Of a stretch of DNA of 21,620 bases, positions 1 to 6,804 are shown piece by piece (positions within the stretch are counted from its first letter, which is position 1; the number at the start of each line of letters is the position of its first letter). The position numbers and the translations under genes were made by a program. The stretch comes from DATDMG01 sp036518955. GTDB lineage: Bacteria; Actinomycetota; Actinomycetes; Actinomycetales; Kineosporiaceae. The notes below the pieces were generated by a model that ran no database searches, had not been told where the DNA came from, and saw only the letters and a program-made list of their open reading frames with translations. The stretch covers positions 1-21,620 of the forward strand of contig DATDMG010000282.1 of assembly GCA_036518955.1 (NCBI GenBank), written 5' to 3'.

Positions 1-17
1 CCGAAGTCCGACCGGGG

Positions 18-51
18 CGCGCCGGAACGCCTCCCGGCAGCCTCCGGCGCG
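18..51 (-). terminator. Hairpin downstream of the DUF1876 gene
   Basis: A perfect 9-bp inverted repeat (CGCGCCGGA at 18-26, TCCGGCGCG at 43-51) encloses a 16-nt loop. It lies about 30 bp past the stop codon of the minus-strand DUF1876 gene. There is no T-run, which is usual for actinobacterial terminators. The role is inferred from position only. Confidence 0.4.
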
Positions 52-79
52 GCCCGGGATCAGTGGGGCAGGACGACGG

Positions 80-361
80 TCAGCGGCGCGGGTGCACGTC
101 CTGGTGCTCGATCGCGGCGATGTCCGCCCAGGCCACCTCGAGCAGCTTCTCGGCCAGGTCACGCAACGCCCGGGCGGTCGCGATCTCGGCGCCGATCTCG
201 GCGACCGGCACGTCCGTCTCGTTCCGGTGCGCGCGGCCGGACCCGGTGACGGTGCGCCGCCTGGCCACGCCCTCGCCGGAGATCAGGGTGGCCCTCGCCG
301 CCGTGTCGTCGTCGCCCTCGAAGAGCTGGATCTCGACCGACCAGGTCGTGGTGGTCAGCAT
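80..361 (-). CDS. DUF1876 domain-containing small protein
   Basis: This encodes a 93-residue acidic protein of the DUF1876 family, small actinobacterial proteins with a predicted dsRBD-like fold and no assigned function. The pattern seen is family-like: an N-terminal strand TTTTWSVEIQLFE, a central strand rich in Ala/Arg, then a helical half with VPEIGAEIATARAL-type spacing (here VPVAEIGAEIATARALRDLAEKLLEVA). I chose the ATG at 361 because GAGGAGG lies 6 nt before it; the open frame continues upstream to 433, but the extra 24 residues are low complexity and lie ahead of the Shine-Dalgarno. No membrane segment or signal peptide is visible. It lies downstream of the TPR-like gene on the same strand, separated by 193 bp with two palindromes, so co-transcription is uncertain. 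Family call is confident; the cellular role is unknown. Confidence 0.85.
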   Translation of the reverse strand: MLTTTTWSVEIQLFEGDDDTAARATLISGEGVARRRTVTGSGRAHRNETDVPVAEIGAEIATARALRDLAEKLLEVAWADIAAIEHQDVHPRR

Positions 362-427
362 GGCGACCTCCTCGTCGCTGTGCTCGGGGGCGCGTTGCCC
401 GGCCGCTGCGCCGTTCCCTCGACCAGC

Positions 428-469
428 GGACACCCGGTGTCCCGGGGATGACCGGGACGTCCGTCCCGG
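428..469. promoter_or_regulatory. Two adjacent palindromes between the TPR and DUF1876 genes
   Basis: GGACACC-C-GGTGTCC (428-442) is a perfect 7+1+7 dyad. Immediately after it, CCGGGACG-TC-CGTCCCGG (452-469) is a perfect 8+2+8 dyad. They sit 67-108 bp upstream of the DUF1876 start and 86-127 bp downstream of the TPR gene stop. They could be an operator for DUF1876, a terminator for the TPR gene, or both; the very short central spacers fit a protein-binding dyad better than an RNA hairpin. Confidence 0.4.
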
Positions 470-554
470 CTGCGCCCGGTGGGCAGCGCGCGCGGGCCGA
501 ACGGCACGATGTCGAGGCCGGGCGGCCGTCCGCCGGGCAACCCGCCGTCCAGCG

Positions 555-1913
555 TCACTGCACGGTGCGCCGGAGCTGGTTCAGCCGGGTCGCCGAGTCG
601 GAGACGCTCCGGGCGATGGACGCCGGCAGGTGCCGGCCGTTCTCGGCGCGCACGAGCGGATGCTGGGCGTGGTCCGCGAGGTCCCGGGCGAGGGCCAGGT
701 CGCCCGTCGTGACGGCCAGCCACCCCAGCTCGCTGAGCAGCCAGAGCCAACGGGCCAGCTCGATCCGGACCCGCGGCCAGGGGTGCTCCACCAGGCCGAG
801 CTCCTCGGCGCAGGCGTACAGACACGCAGCGTCCCGGCCGGCGGCGAGGGCGAGCGCGGGCTCGTGCGGTGCCAGCTCGAGCGCGGTGGCTGCCCCCTCC
901 CGGGCCGCCTCGAGCAGGTTCATGGGCTCGACGAGCAGGCCGGGAATGCTCACCGTGCTCATCGGCCGGTCCAACATCAGCTCGATCGCCAGCCGGGTGT
1001 CGGAGGTCACCCGCTGGTGCTGGGCGGCCGCAGCCAGGCCCAGGCGCGCGGGCAGCGGCGCCTCGTCGAGCAGTTGCTGGGCATGGTCCGGTCCGGCGAG
1101 CGCGCTGAGAGCCGTCAGCGGCATGACCAGCTCGGTGCTGCGATCGAGGGCCCGCAGCAACCGGATCTCGGCTTCGAGCGCCCGGATCACCAGGGGCGCG
1201 ACCTCCGCCCCGGGCTCGGTACCGGCCAGCAGCGCAGCCGCCTGCTGGGCCGCCGTCAGCGCCAGCCCGGAGCAACCGTGCACGGCCTGTACCTCTGCGG
1301 CGCAGATGAGCGCGTCGGCCAGGGCACGCTCGGTGTCCCAGCTGGCGTTCGGGGGGAGCGCCTGGACGTGGTGGAGCACCGCGGACTGGACGTCCACCAG
1401 GGCCGACAGCCCGCGGCCCCGGCCGGCGTGGGCGCGGGCGCGGCGAGCCCGGGTGTCGGCCACACCAGGCAGACCCGCTGCGCCGAGTTGGGAGTACAGC
1501 GCCTCCGCGGCGTCGAGCGCGGCCTGGGCGGCGCCCGGGTCGCCCAGGTCGAGCTGGACGTCGGCCAGCTGGCACAGTGCGTCGGCCTGCAGCCGCTGTC
1601 CCTCCACGCGGTCCGGCGCCCGGACCGCGACCAGCGCCGCGGCCTCTCGAGAGCGACGGAAGGCCGACGCCGCCGCCGGGAGATCCCGTGCGCGGTGAGC
1701 CTTGATTCCACCGGCCAGTGACGTCTCGGCCACCACCACGAGGTCCTTGAGGCTGCGCTCGCGCAGCGCCGTGCCGCCCGCCGCACTGCCTGCCGTGCCG
1801 CCCGCCGCACTGCCTGCCGCACTGCCTGCCGTGCCGCTGCGGCCGAAGAGGTCGCCCCCGGTGACCATCATGAGGGTGGCCGACTCTGCGCTCGCGTCCC
1901 TGCTCCTGCCCAT
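555..1913 (-). CDS. TPR-like helical-repeat protein
   Basis: This encodes 452 residues, almost entirely Ala/Leu/Arg-rich amphipathic helices in pairs, as in tetratricopeptide-type solenoids. Examples are the segments around LAGGIKAHRARDLPAAASAF, LCQLADVQLDLGDPGAAQAA and LGWLAVTTGDLALARDLADH, with the TPR-like small-residue spacing G/A...A..A. The N-terminal 50 residues are a flexible Gly/Ala/Ser/Thr repeat. No signal peptide, membrane span or catalytic motif is seen, so it is probably a cytoplasmic scaffold or interaction protein; no partner can be named. The ATG at 1913 was chosen because GGGGG lies 7 nt upstream, and because the frame further upstream (to 2288) translates to a basic Arg/Pro-rich string unlike the body. 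The gene precedes DUF1876 on the same strand. Coding potential is confident; exact start and function are not. Confidence 0.7.
   Translation of the reverse strand: MGRSRDASAESATLMMVTGGDLFGRSGTAGSAAGSAAGGTAGSAAGGTALRERSLKDLVVVAETSLAGGIKAHRARDLPAAASAFRRSREAAALVAVRAPDRVEGQRLQADALCQLADVQLDLGDPGAAQAALDAAEALYSQLGAAGLPGVADTRARRARAHAGRGRGLSALVDVQSAVLHHVQALPPNASWDTERALADALICAAEVQAVHGCSGLALTAAQQAAALLAGTEPGAEVAPLVIRALEAEIRLLRALDRSTELVMPLTALSALAGPDHAQQLLDEAPLPARLGLAAAAQHQRVTSDTRLAIELMLDRPMSTVSIPGLLVEPMNLLEAAREGAATALELAPHEPALALAAGRDAACLYACAEELGLVEHPWPRVRIELARWLWLLSELGWLAVTTGDLALARDLADHAQHPLVRAENGRHLPASIARSVSDSATRLNQLRRTVQ
1768..1839 (-). repeat. In-frame 24-bp tandem repeat in the TPR gene
   Basis: Two identical 24-bp units lie at 1768-1791 and 1792-1815, followed by a half unit (GCCGCACTGCCT, 1816-1827) and a degenerate unit to about 1839. 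On the coding strand they encode GTAGSAAG-type octapeptides in the N-terminal linker. Unit length is a multiple of three, so copy-number changes would keep the frame. Confidence 0.9.
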
Positions 1914-1920
1914 GGCGATA

Positions 1921-1944
1921 CCCCCTGACGTGCCCCCTGACGTG
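1921..1944 (-). repeat. 12-bp tandem duplication carrying the TPR gene ribosome-binding site
   Basis: Two exact copies of CCCCCTGACGTG (plus strand) lie at 1921-1932 and 1933-1944, immediately upstream of the ATG at 1913. On the coding strand each copy reads CACGTCAGGGGG, so the G-rich Shine-Dalgarno-like segment is present twice; only the proximal copy is at functional distance. Confidence 0.8.
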
Positions 1945-2410
1945 CCCTCGCCGGCGAAGGCGTCGGCGCTCGGTCGCCTCCGGTCGACGAGTGGTGCGAC
2001 CGGGGCGACGTCCAGCCGGTCCCGATCGACCGGGACCGGGCCCGAGCGGCAGGCCGCGGGGACCGGGTTCCAGCGGTCGCCGTGCCGCGCCGGCAGCCCG
2101 GACGGCGGGCGCCCCACCCGTCGCCTGACGCGGTACCCACACCGGACCTGACCACCGGACCTCACCATGGCGGCCGCATCCTGCGTGGCCGGACGCGCAG
2201 GTGCGCCCGGCCGACGTCGCGGTGCCGACGCCAGCCATGGTCCTGTGTTCCCACCAGCCGGGGCGACGGTCATGACCACTGTCCCCACCGTCGTACCCGG
2301 TCCGGTGGCCGCGCCACCGTCGCCCCGAGCCCGACGGTGGCTGCTGGCCAGTCAGGCGCTGCGCTTCCCGTCAGTCACCCTTGGCTTGTGCCAAAACTAC
2401 GACGAGGGGA
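1945..2410. other. Gene-less interval with inverted ACCGTCG motifs
   Basis: No frame here has family-like protein content. It presumably holds the promoter of the minus-strand TPR gene and the 3' flank of the SGNH remnant. Two structures are visible. A perfect 12-bp inverted repeat (CGGGGCGACGGT at 2259-2270, ACCGTCGCCCCG at 2316-2327) contains copies of a 7-mer that recurs at 2287-2293 (ACCGTCG) and 2332-2338 (CGACGGT). A short hairpin TTGGC-TTGT-GCCAA lies at 2381-2394 in a locally AT-richer patch (2390-2440) next to the SGNH stop codon. Confidence 0.5.
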
Positions 2411-3115
2411 TTAAGGTTTCCTCATCCAGGAGTTGTCATCCGGTTCCGTACGAACCGAGCTGGCCTGCGGTTCGGAGTCCGGGGCGGTGACCTGCATCGG
2501 GATGGCGCTCTTCGGTGACAATCCGTCACCATTGGAGCGGCCGCGGATGCGTCGGCCCACCCAGGGGACCACCTGCTCGCGCAGCCAGGCCGCGTCCTCG
2601 GTCCAGGCCTCCCGGCGGCTCCGGACGGGACCCGGGGCGAGCGGCACGTCCCACCCCTCGCCGCCAGGGATGTCGAGCAGTTCGAGGGTCTGGCCCGCCA
2701 CCCGCCGATGGCCCTGCGAGGTCAGGTGGATCCGGTCCTCGGCCCACATCCGGCGGTCCTGGAGCGCCGCCGTTCCCCACAGGTCGAGGACCAGCGCACC
2801 CTGCCGCCGGGCGATCGACCAGACGTTGGCCGCGAAGATGCCGGCGAGCCCTCGGGTCCGCCGGACGAGCGGGGCCATGCGCGGGTCGTACGAGGTCGAC
2901 ATCAGGACCGTCGCGCCGGACGCGACGAGCCGCGCGACGGCCTCCTCCAGCACCGACGTCACCCGGTCGACGTCGACGCCGGGAAGCGGCACGTCGTTGC
3001 CCCCGCCGATGATGCTCACCAGATCGGCGCCCAGGTCCAGGGCGGCCGGGACCTGCTCGTCGACGATCTGCCCGAGCAGCCGGCGACCCGGGAGTGCGGA
3101 TAATGACAGTGGCAT
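2411..3115 (-). pseudogene. SGNH/GDSL hydrolase remnant, N-terminally truncated
   Basis: The 234-residue product matches the C-terminal three quarters of actinobacterial SGNH/GDSL esterases. Visible are block III GGGND (residues 37-41 from the ATG at 3115), the catalytic pair of block V DRIHLTSQGH (Asp127, His130), and the C-terminal tail LREQVVPWVGRRIRGRSNGDG typical of this subgroup. Block I (GDSxTEG), which carries the nucleophilic serine, and most of block II are absent. Homology-like sequence begins abruptly at ALPGRRLLGQIVDEQ, about nucleotide 3100, where the DNA becomes the promoter region of the divergent merR gene. An open frame continues upstream to 3202 but is low-complexity Ser-rich and contains no GDSL block. 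Lipid or carbohydrate ester hydrolysis, the family's usual activity, is not possible without the serine. It is probably a decaying deletion product; a short expressed protein from ATG 3115 cannot be excluded. Confidence 0.75.
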
Positions 3116-3149
3116 TGACAGTGTCGTAATGTGCCATGATGATGGCCTC
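3104..3149 (+). promoter_or_regulatory. merR promoter with overlapping dyad operator
   Basis: A consensus -35 TTGACA (3115-3120), a 17-bp spacer and a weak -10 GATGAT (3138-3143) put the transcript start near the ATG at 3150, so the mRNA may be leaderless. Superimposed are direct repeats TGACAGTG (3104-3111 and 3116-3123) and an imperfect dyad centred on GACA-G-TGTC (3117-3125), extended by TGGCATT on the left and AATGTGCCA on the right (to 3136). An operator over the -35/-10 spacer is characteristic of MerR-family regulators, so autoregulation is likely (inference). Confidence 0.55.
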
Positions 3150-3974
3150 ATGCTCGAGGCGGCTGACGACCCAGCAGATGACGACAGGGCAGATGACGAC
3201 ACAGCAGATGCAGCAGGCTGTTCGGTGGGTCGTCAGCCGCAATGGCGGCTGGAGGAGCTGGCACGGCGGGTGGCCGTCGCGCTTGCGGCGCCCGTCGGCG
3301 CGTCGGGGGCAGTGCGGGCGCGGGAGGCGCCTGACCAGCGGGTGATCCGGTGGTACGTCAGCACCGGGTTGATGGACCGGCCCATCGGGGGTCGCGGCCG
3401 GGGCGCGCGGTACGGGGTCCGTCACCTCCGCCAACTGGTGGCGATCCGGCGGTTGCAGGGCCAGGGCCTCAGCCTGGCCGAGATCCAGGCCCGGCTCGCC
3501 GGTGCCGACGACGCCACGCTGGCGACGCTGGCTGAACTCCCCGCCGCGGCCTTCGCGCCGCTGGCCGAGCAGTCACCGGGCGCGGTGCCGCTCGACCCGG
3601 AGGGGCGCGCTCCGTCCGCACCCGCCGCCGGCCGCGAGGTCCGCGTCGACACCCAGTTCTGGCTGCCGACCGCGGGCCCTCCCCCCGAGATCGGGCCTCA
3701 GCCGGCGCACCGTCCACCCGTCGCCGCTGCTCCGGGGGCCGCCGTCGACTCGCACGGTGCGGTGCCGACCCTGGACTCGGGTGCGGTGGCGCTCGATCCG
3801 CCGTTCGTGCACCTGCTCGGGGGGGTTCAGCTGCTCAACGGCGTCGTGCTCGTCCTGCCGCGGCAGCCGTCCCCGGCCGACCTTCCCGTCCTGGCGGAGG
3901 CCGCCGCGCCCTTGCTGGCCGCCCTGACCTCGCTCGGGCTCGTGCCCGACCCGACCCCGGGAGTTGCTCGATGA
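3150..3974 (+). CDS. MerR-family transcriptional regulator
   Basis: From ATG 3150 the product is 274 residues. Residues about 33-118 form a MerR-type winged helix-turn-helix: WRLEELARRVA, then IRWYVSTGLMDRP, then GARYGVRHLRQLVAIRRLQGQGLSLAEIQARL. The C-terminal half is an Ala/Pro-rich linker and a hydrophobic conserved-looking end (FVHLLGGVQLLNGVVLVLP...) that may be the effector or dimer region; no Cys-rich metal site is seen. The first 24 residues are an acidic DDxxAD repeat encoded by a tandem DNA repeat. A GTG at 3225 just before the conserved GRQPQWRLEELA is an alternative start that would make the repeat untranslated. The stop overlaps the next gene's start (ATGA, 3971-3974), so the VIT-VWA protein is translationally coupled to it. 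The regulator probably controls its own two-gene operon through the operator at 3104-3136. Confidence 0.85.
   Translation: MLEAADDPADDDRADDDTADAAGCSVGRQPQWRLEELARRVAVALAAPVGASGAVRAREAPDQRVIRWYVSTGLMDRPIGGRGRGARYGVRHLRQLVAIRRLQGQGLSLAEIQARLAGADDATLATLAELPAAAFAPLAEQSPGAVPLDPEGRAPSAPAAGREVRVDTQFWLPTAGPPPEIGPQPAHRPPVAAAPGAAVDSHGAVPTLDSGAVALDPPFVHLLGGVQLLNGVVLVLPRQPSPADLPVLAEAAAPLLAALTSLGLVPDPTPGVAR
3159..3240. repeat. 15-bp-period tandem repeat closed by a perfect 15-bp inverted repeat
   Basis: Left arm GCGGCTGACGACCCA (3159-3173) is the exact reverse complement of right arm TGGGTCGTCAGCCGC (3226-3240). Between them are three 15-bp units starting at 3174, 3189 and 3204 (GCAGATGACGACAGG, GCAGATGACGACACA, GCAGATGCAGCAGGC); the left arm itself reads as a diverged unit of the same repeat. 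The element lies at the 5' end of merR and encodes the acidic repeat if ATG 3150 is used. The SGNH breakpoint is about 60 bp away. Confidence 0.9.
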
Positions 3975-6586
3975 CCCAGCCCGCCCCGCCCCGACCCCTG
4001 CCCGAGTCTCCGGTCGCCCTCGCCACCCTGACGCCCGCCGAGCGCGACCGGTCGGCGGCCGACCCGGAGGCCGGCTTCGGCTGCCTCAGCACCGCCGCTG
4101 GCAACCTGCCGCTCGTCTCGCTGGACGTCGACGCGCGGATCACCGGCCTGGTGTCCCGGGTGGTGCTCACCCAGCGATACCTGAACGCGCACCGCGAGCC
4201 GCTCGAGGCGACCTACGTCTTCCCGCTTCCGGACCGGGGTGCGGTCACCGGGATGCGCCTGACGGCGGCGGGTCGCACGGTCGTCGCCCGCCTGCGCGAG
4301 CGAGGTCAGGCCCGAGCCGAGTACGACGCGGCCGTCGTCGCCGGCCGACGCGCGTCGATCGCCGAGGAGGAACGCCCCGACGTCTTCACGGTGCGGGTCG
4401 GCAACATCCTCGCCGGCGAACAGGTGACCGTGGAGCTCACCCTGGTCGGGGTGCTGCCGGTGGTGGACGGCGAGGCGACCTTCCGCTTCCCGCTCGTGGT
4501 CGCGCCGCGCTACGTGCCGGGGGCGCCCCTGCCGGGCGACGCGGTGGGGGCGGGGTACCAGCCGGACACCGACGCCGTGCCGGACGCGTCGAGGATCTCC
4601 CCGCCGGTTCTGCTCCCCGGCTTCCCGCAGCCGGTGCGCCTCGGCATCGCCGTCACCATCGACCCCGCCGGCCTGCCGATGGGTACGCCACGCTCGAGCC
4701 TGCACGCGGTGCAGGTGGAGCCTGGTCGGGTGGTGTTCCGTCCGGGAGAGCGGCCCGACCGAGACGTGGTTCTGCGCATCCCGTTGGAGGTGGGCGGTGA
4801 GCCGGCCGCGGTGATGACACTCGTCCCCGACGCCGTCCCGGCCCCGGACGCCGTCAGGTGTGCGGGCGCTGCCCCGGCGCCCACCGATCCGTACCGGGCG
4901 GAGGGGACCTTCGAGCTCGTCATCGTCCCACCCGAACCGGCCACCGCGCCGCCACCGCGCGACGTCGTCCTCCTGCTGGATCGCTCGGGGAGCATGGCCG
5001 GTTGGAAGGTCGTGGCCGCGCGGCGCGCGGCGGCCCGGATCATCGACACCCTGACGGATCGCGACCGCTTCGCCACCCTCGCGTTCGACACGGTCATCGA
5101 GACGCCGGCCGGGAACGCGGCCGCGCTGCTGCCGGCAACGGACCGCAACCGGTTCCGGGCGGTGGAGTTCCTGGCCCGGCTCGACGCCCGCGGCGGCACC
5201 GAGCTGGCCGAGCCGTTGCGGCTCGCCCTGAGCCTGCTCCAGCCGGGCGGCGCCGAGCGCCCGGCGGGTGACGTCGGGCCGGATCGGCGGGGCGAGCGCT
5301 CCCTCGTGCTCGTGCTCGTCACGGACGGCCAGGTCGGCAACGAGGATCAGATCCTGCGCCTGCACGCCGCCGGCCTGGGCGCGGTCCGGGTGCATACCGT
5401 CGGGATCGACCAGGCGGTGAACGCCGGATTCCTCGCCCGCCTGGCGGGCTGGGGGCGCGGCCGGTGCGAGTTGGTGGAGAGCGAGGACAGGCTCGACGAG
5501 GCGATGGCTCGGATCCACCAGCGGATCGGGTCCCCGGTGGTTCTCGCGCCGACGATCGAGGCGTCCGGCGTGACGTTGGTGCCGGGCACCTACCCGGAGG
5601 GGCACTTGCCCGATGTCTTTCCCCAGGTGCCGTGGGTGGTGCGCGGGCGGTATCGCGCCGCCGGCACCGCCCGGGCGACCGTCCGTGGGACGACGGCCGG
5701 CGGTGATGCGTGGTCGGTGACGGCGCAGGCGTGCGCAGCCGCCGCCCCTGCCGTGACGGCGACCTGGGCCCGCGGCCACGTCCGCGATCTCGAGGATCGG
5801 TACGTCGCCCGCGCCGGCGGCTGGGCGGTCTCCGAGCCGACCGACCCCAGCGCTCTCGAACAGCGGATCGTGCAGACGTCGCTCGCGTTCGGCGTCCTCT
5901 GCCGGTTCACGGCCTTCGTCGCCGTCGACGAGCGTGTGGTGACGGAGGGTGGGGTGCCGCGCACGGTGGTCCAGCCGGTCGAGTACCCGGCGGGCTGGGC
6001 GGGGCCGACGGCGCCGCCTACGGCGGTGGCGTTGTCGGCGGGTTTCGCGGATTTCGCGGACGGGTCGGCGCCGCGGCATCCGGCCGTGGGTAGTGGCCCG
6101 GTCAGACGCCCGACGGTGTTCGCAGCCATGACCGAGCAGGCAGCCGAGCAGGAGGCCGACAGCCTGGTGAGGGCCGGGGCGCACTCGACCATGGCCCGCG
6201 ACCCGGTGGACGCACGGTCCTCCCGTGCTGACGACTCTCTGGAGGCCCTGCTGATCCGGGATCTGGGCCGGCTCCGCGAGCTGTCGGCAGAGCCCGTGAT
6301 TCGCCGACGCGAGGCACTCGCCGACCTGACGACGTGGCTCGCCGCCGTGTCCCGACCGGCCGACCTGCCCGAGGCTGCGTGGCGCCGGCTGACGGCGGCC
6401 CTGGACGCGGTCCGGGCGGGGTCGGAGCCCTTCGACGATGTCTGGCGGGAGGTGCTGGACAGTCTGGCAGCGCTCGTCGAGGCGCCGGCCGATGCCGATC
6501 CCTCACCCGACCATGGGCAGCCGCCCGGGCCAGAGGCCCCGGAAGATCGGGGCGGGAGCTTCTGGCGACGGCATCCGTTGGCGTGA
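3971..6586 (+). CDS. VIT and VWA domain-containing protein
   Basis: An 871-residue protein. Residues about 38-165 form a VIT (vault/inter-alpha-trypsin inhibitor) domain with the motifs TQRYLNAHREPLEATYVFPLPD, EYDAAVVAGRRASI and FTVRVGNILAGEQVTVEL. Residues about 331-515 form a von Willebrand factor A domain with a complete MIDAS metal site: DRSGS (Asp337, Ser339, Ser341), Thr410 in RGGTELAEPL and Asp452 in LVTDGQVGNED. The C-terminal third has a helical region (about 755-830) and ends in SFWRRHPLA. No signal peptide or membrane helix is visible, so it is probably cytoplasmic. VIT-VWA proteins are thought to mediate metal-dependent protein interactions; the bacterial partner is unknown. The start overlaps the merR stop by 4 nt, which fixes it and implies co-regulation. 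Family assignment is confident; function is not known. Confidence 0.9.
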   Translation: MTQPAPPRPLPESPVALATLTPAERDRSAADPEAGFGCLSTAAGNLPLVSLDVDARITGLVSRVVLTQRYLNAHREPLEATYVFPLPDRGAVTGMRLTAAGRTVVARLRERGQARAEYDAAVVAGRRASIAEEERPDVFTVRVGNILAGEQVTVELTLVGVLPVVDGEATFRFPLVVAPRYVPGAPLPGDAVGAGYQPDTDAVPDASRISPPVLLPGFPQPVRLGIAVTIDPAGLPMGTPRSSLHAVQVEPGRVVFRPGERPDRDVVLRIPLEVGGEPAAVMTLVPDAVPAPDAVRCAGAAPAPTDPYRAEGTFELVIVPPEPATAPPPRDVVLLLDRSGSMAGWKVVAARRAAARIIDTLTDRDRFATLAFDTVIETPAGNAAALLPATDRNRFRAVEFLARLDARGGTELAEPLRLALSLLQPGGAERPAGDVGPDRRGERSLVLVLVTDGQVGNEDQILRLHAAGLGAVRVHTVGIDQAVNAGFLARLAGWGRGRCELVESEDRLDEAMARIHQRIGSPVVLAPTIEASGVTLVPGTYPEGHLPDVFPQVPWVVRGRYRAAGTARATVRGTTAGGDAWSVTAQACAAAAPAVTATWARGHVRDLEDRYVARAGGWAVSEPTDPSALEQRIVQTSLAFGVLCRFTAFVAVDERVVTEGGVPRTVVQPVEYPAGWAGPTAPPTAVALSAGFADFADGSAPRHPAVGSGPVRRPTVFAAMTEQAAEQEADSLVRAGAHSTMARDPVDARSSRADDSLEALLIRDLGRLRELSAEPVIRRREALADLTTWLAAVSRPADLPEAAWRRLTAALDAVRAGSEPFDDVWREVLDSLAALVEAPADADPSPDHGQPPGPEAPEDRGGSFWRRHPLA

Positions 6587-6600
6587 GGAGGAGGCGCGAA

Positions 6601-6656
6601 TCACCCGAACGCCAAGGGCGCGCAATCGCGGTGACTCACAGGTGTTGTTCGGGTGA
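6601..6656. promoter_or_regulatory. Inverted repeat upstream of the molybdenum hydroxylase operon
   Basis: TCACCCGAAC (6601-6610) and GTTCGGGTGA (6647-6656) are perfect 10-bp inverted repeats 36 bp apart. They start 14 bp after the VIT-VWA stop codon. A possible -10 TAGCGT (6670-6675) follows; its -35 is weak (TTGTTC at 6645, overlapping the right arm). The spacing would suit a looping or tandem-dimer operator for the downstream operon. No terminator is evident between the operons. Confidence 0.35.
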
Positions 6657-6804
6657 AACGTTGTGCACCTAGCGTCAATGTCGCGTCGATGTCGTTCTGT
6701 GCCGTCAACCGGCCCACCCGGCGTGGGGATGGCTCCGCCGGCGACGACGGTAGACCGGGGTGTCACCGGTGGACGGCAGGCCCCGCACGCTCGCTGGGAG
6801 GGGC

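Noticed and set aside
63..1721. Long plus-strand frame (552 codons) opposite the TPR gene
   Set aside because: Its translation is Arg/Pro/Gly-rich without family motifs; it is the antisense shadow of the helical-repeat gene, which has a ribosome-binding site and ordered helices.
1914..2288. N-terminal extension of the TPR protein to an ATG at 2288
   Set aside because: The added 125 residues are basic and low complexity, unlike the body, and the ATG at 1913 has a G-rich ribosome-binding site.
3174..3218. Short regular repeats as a CRISPR array
   Set aside because: Units are contiguous 15-mers with no unique spacers and code in frame for an acidic repeat.
3159..3240. Reading the 15-bp inverted repeat as the ends of an insertion sequence or MITE
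   Set aside because: No flanking target-site duplication was found and no transposase is nearby; kept only as a repeat.
3827..6184. Minus-strand frame of 785 codons opposite the VIT-VWA gene
   Set aside because: Composition is Arg/His/Gly-rich with no domain; the plus strand has intact VIT and MIDAS motifs.
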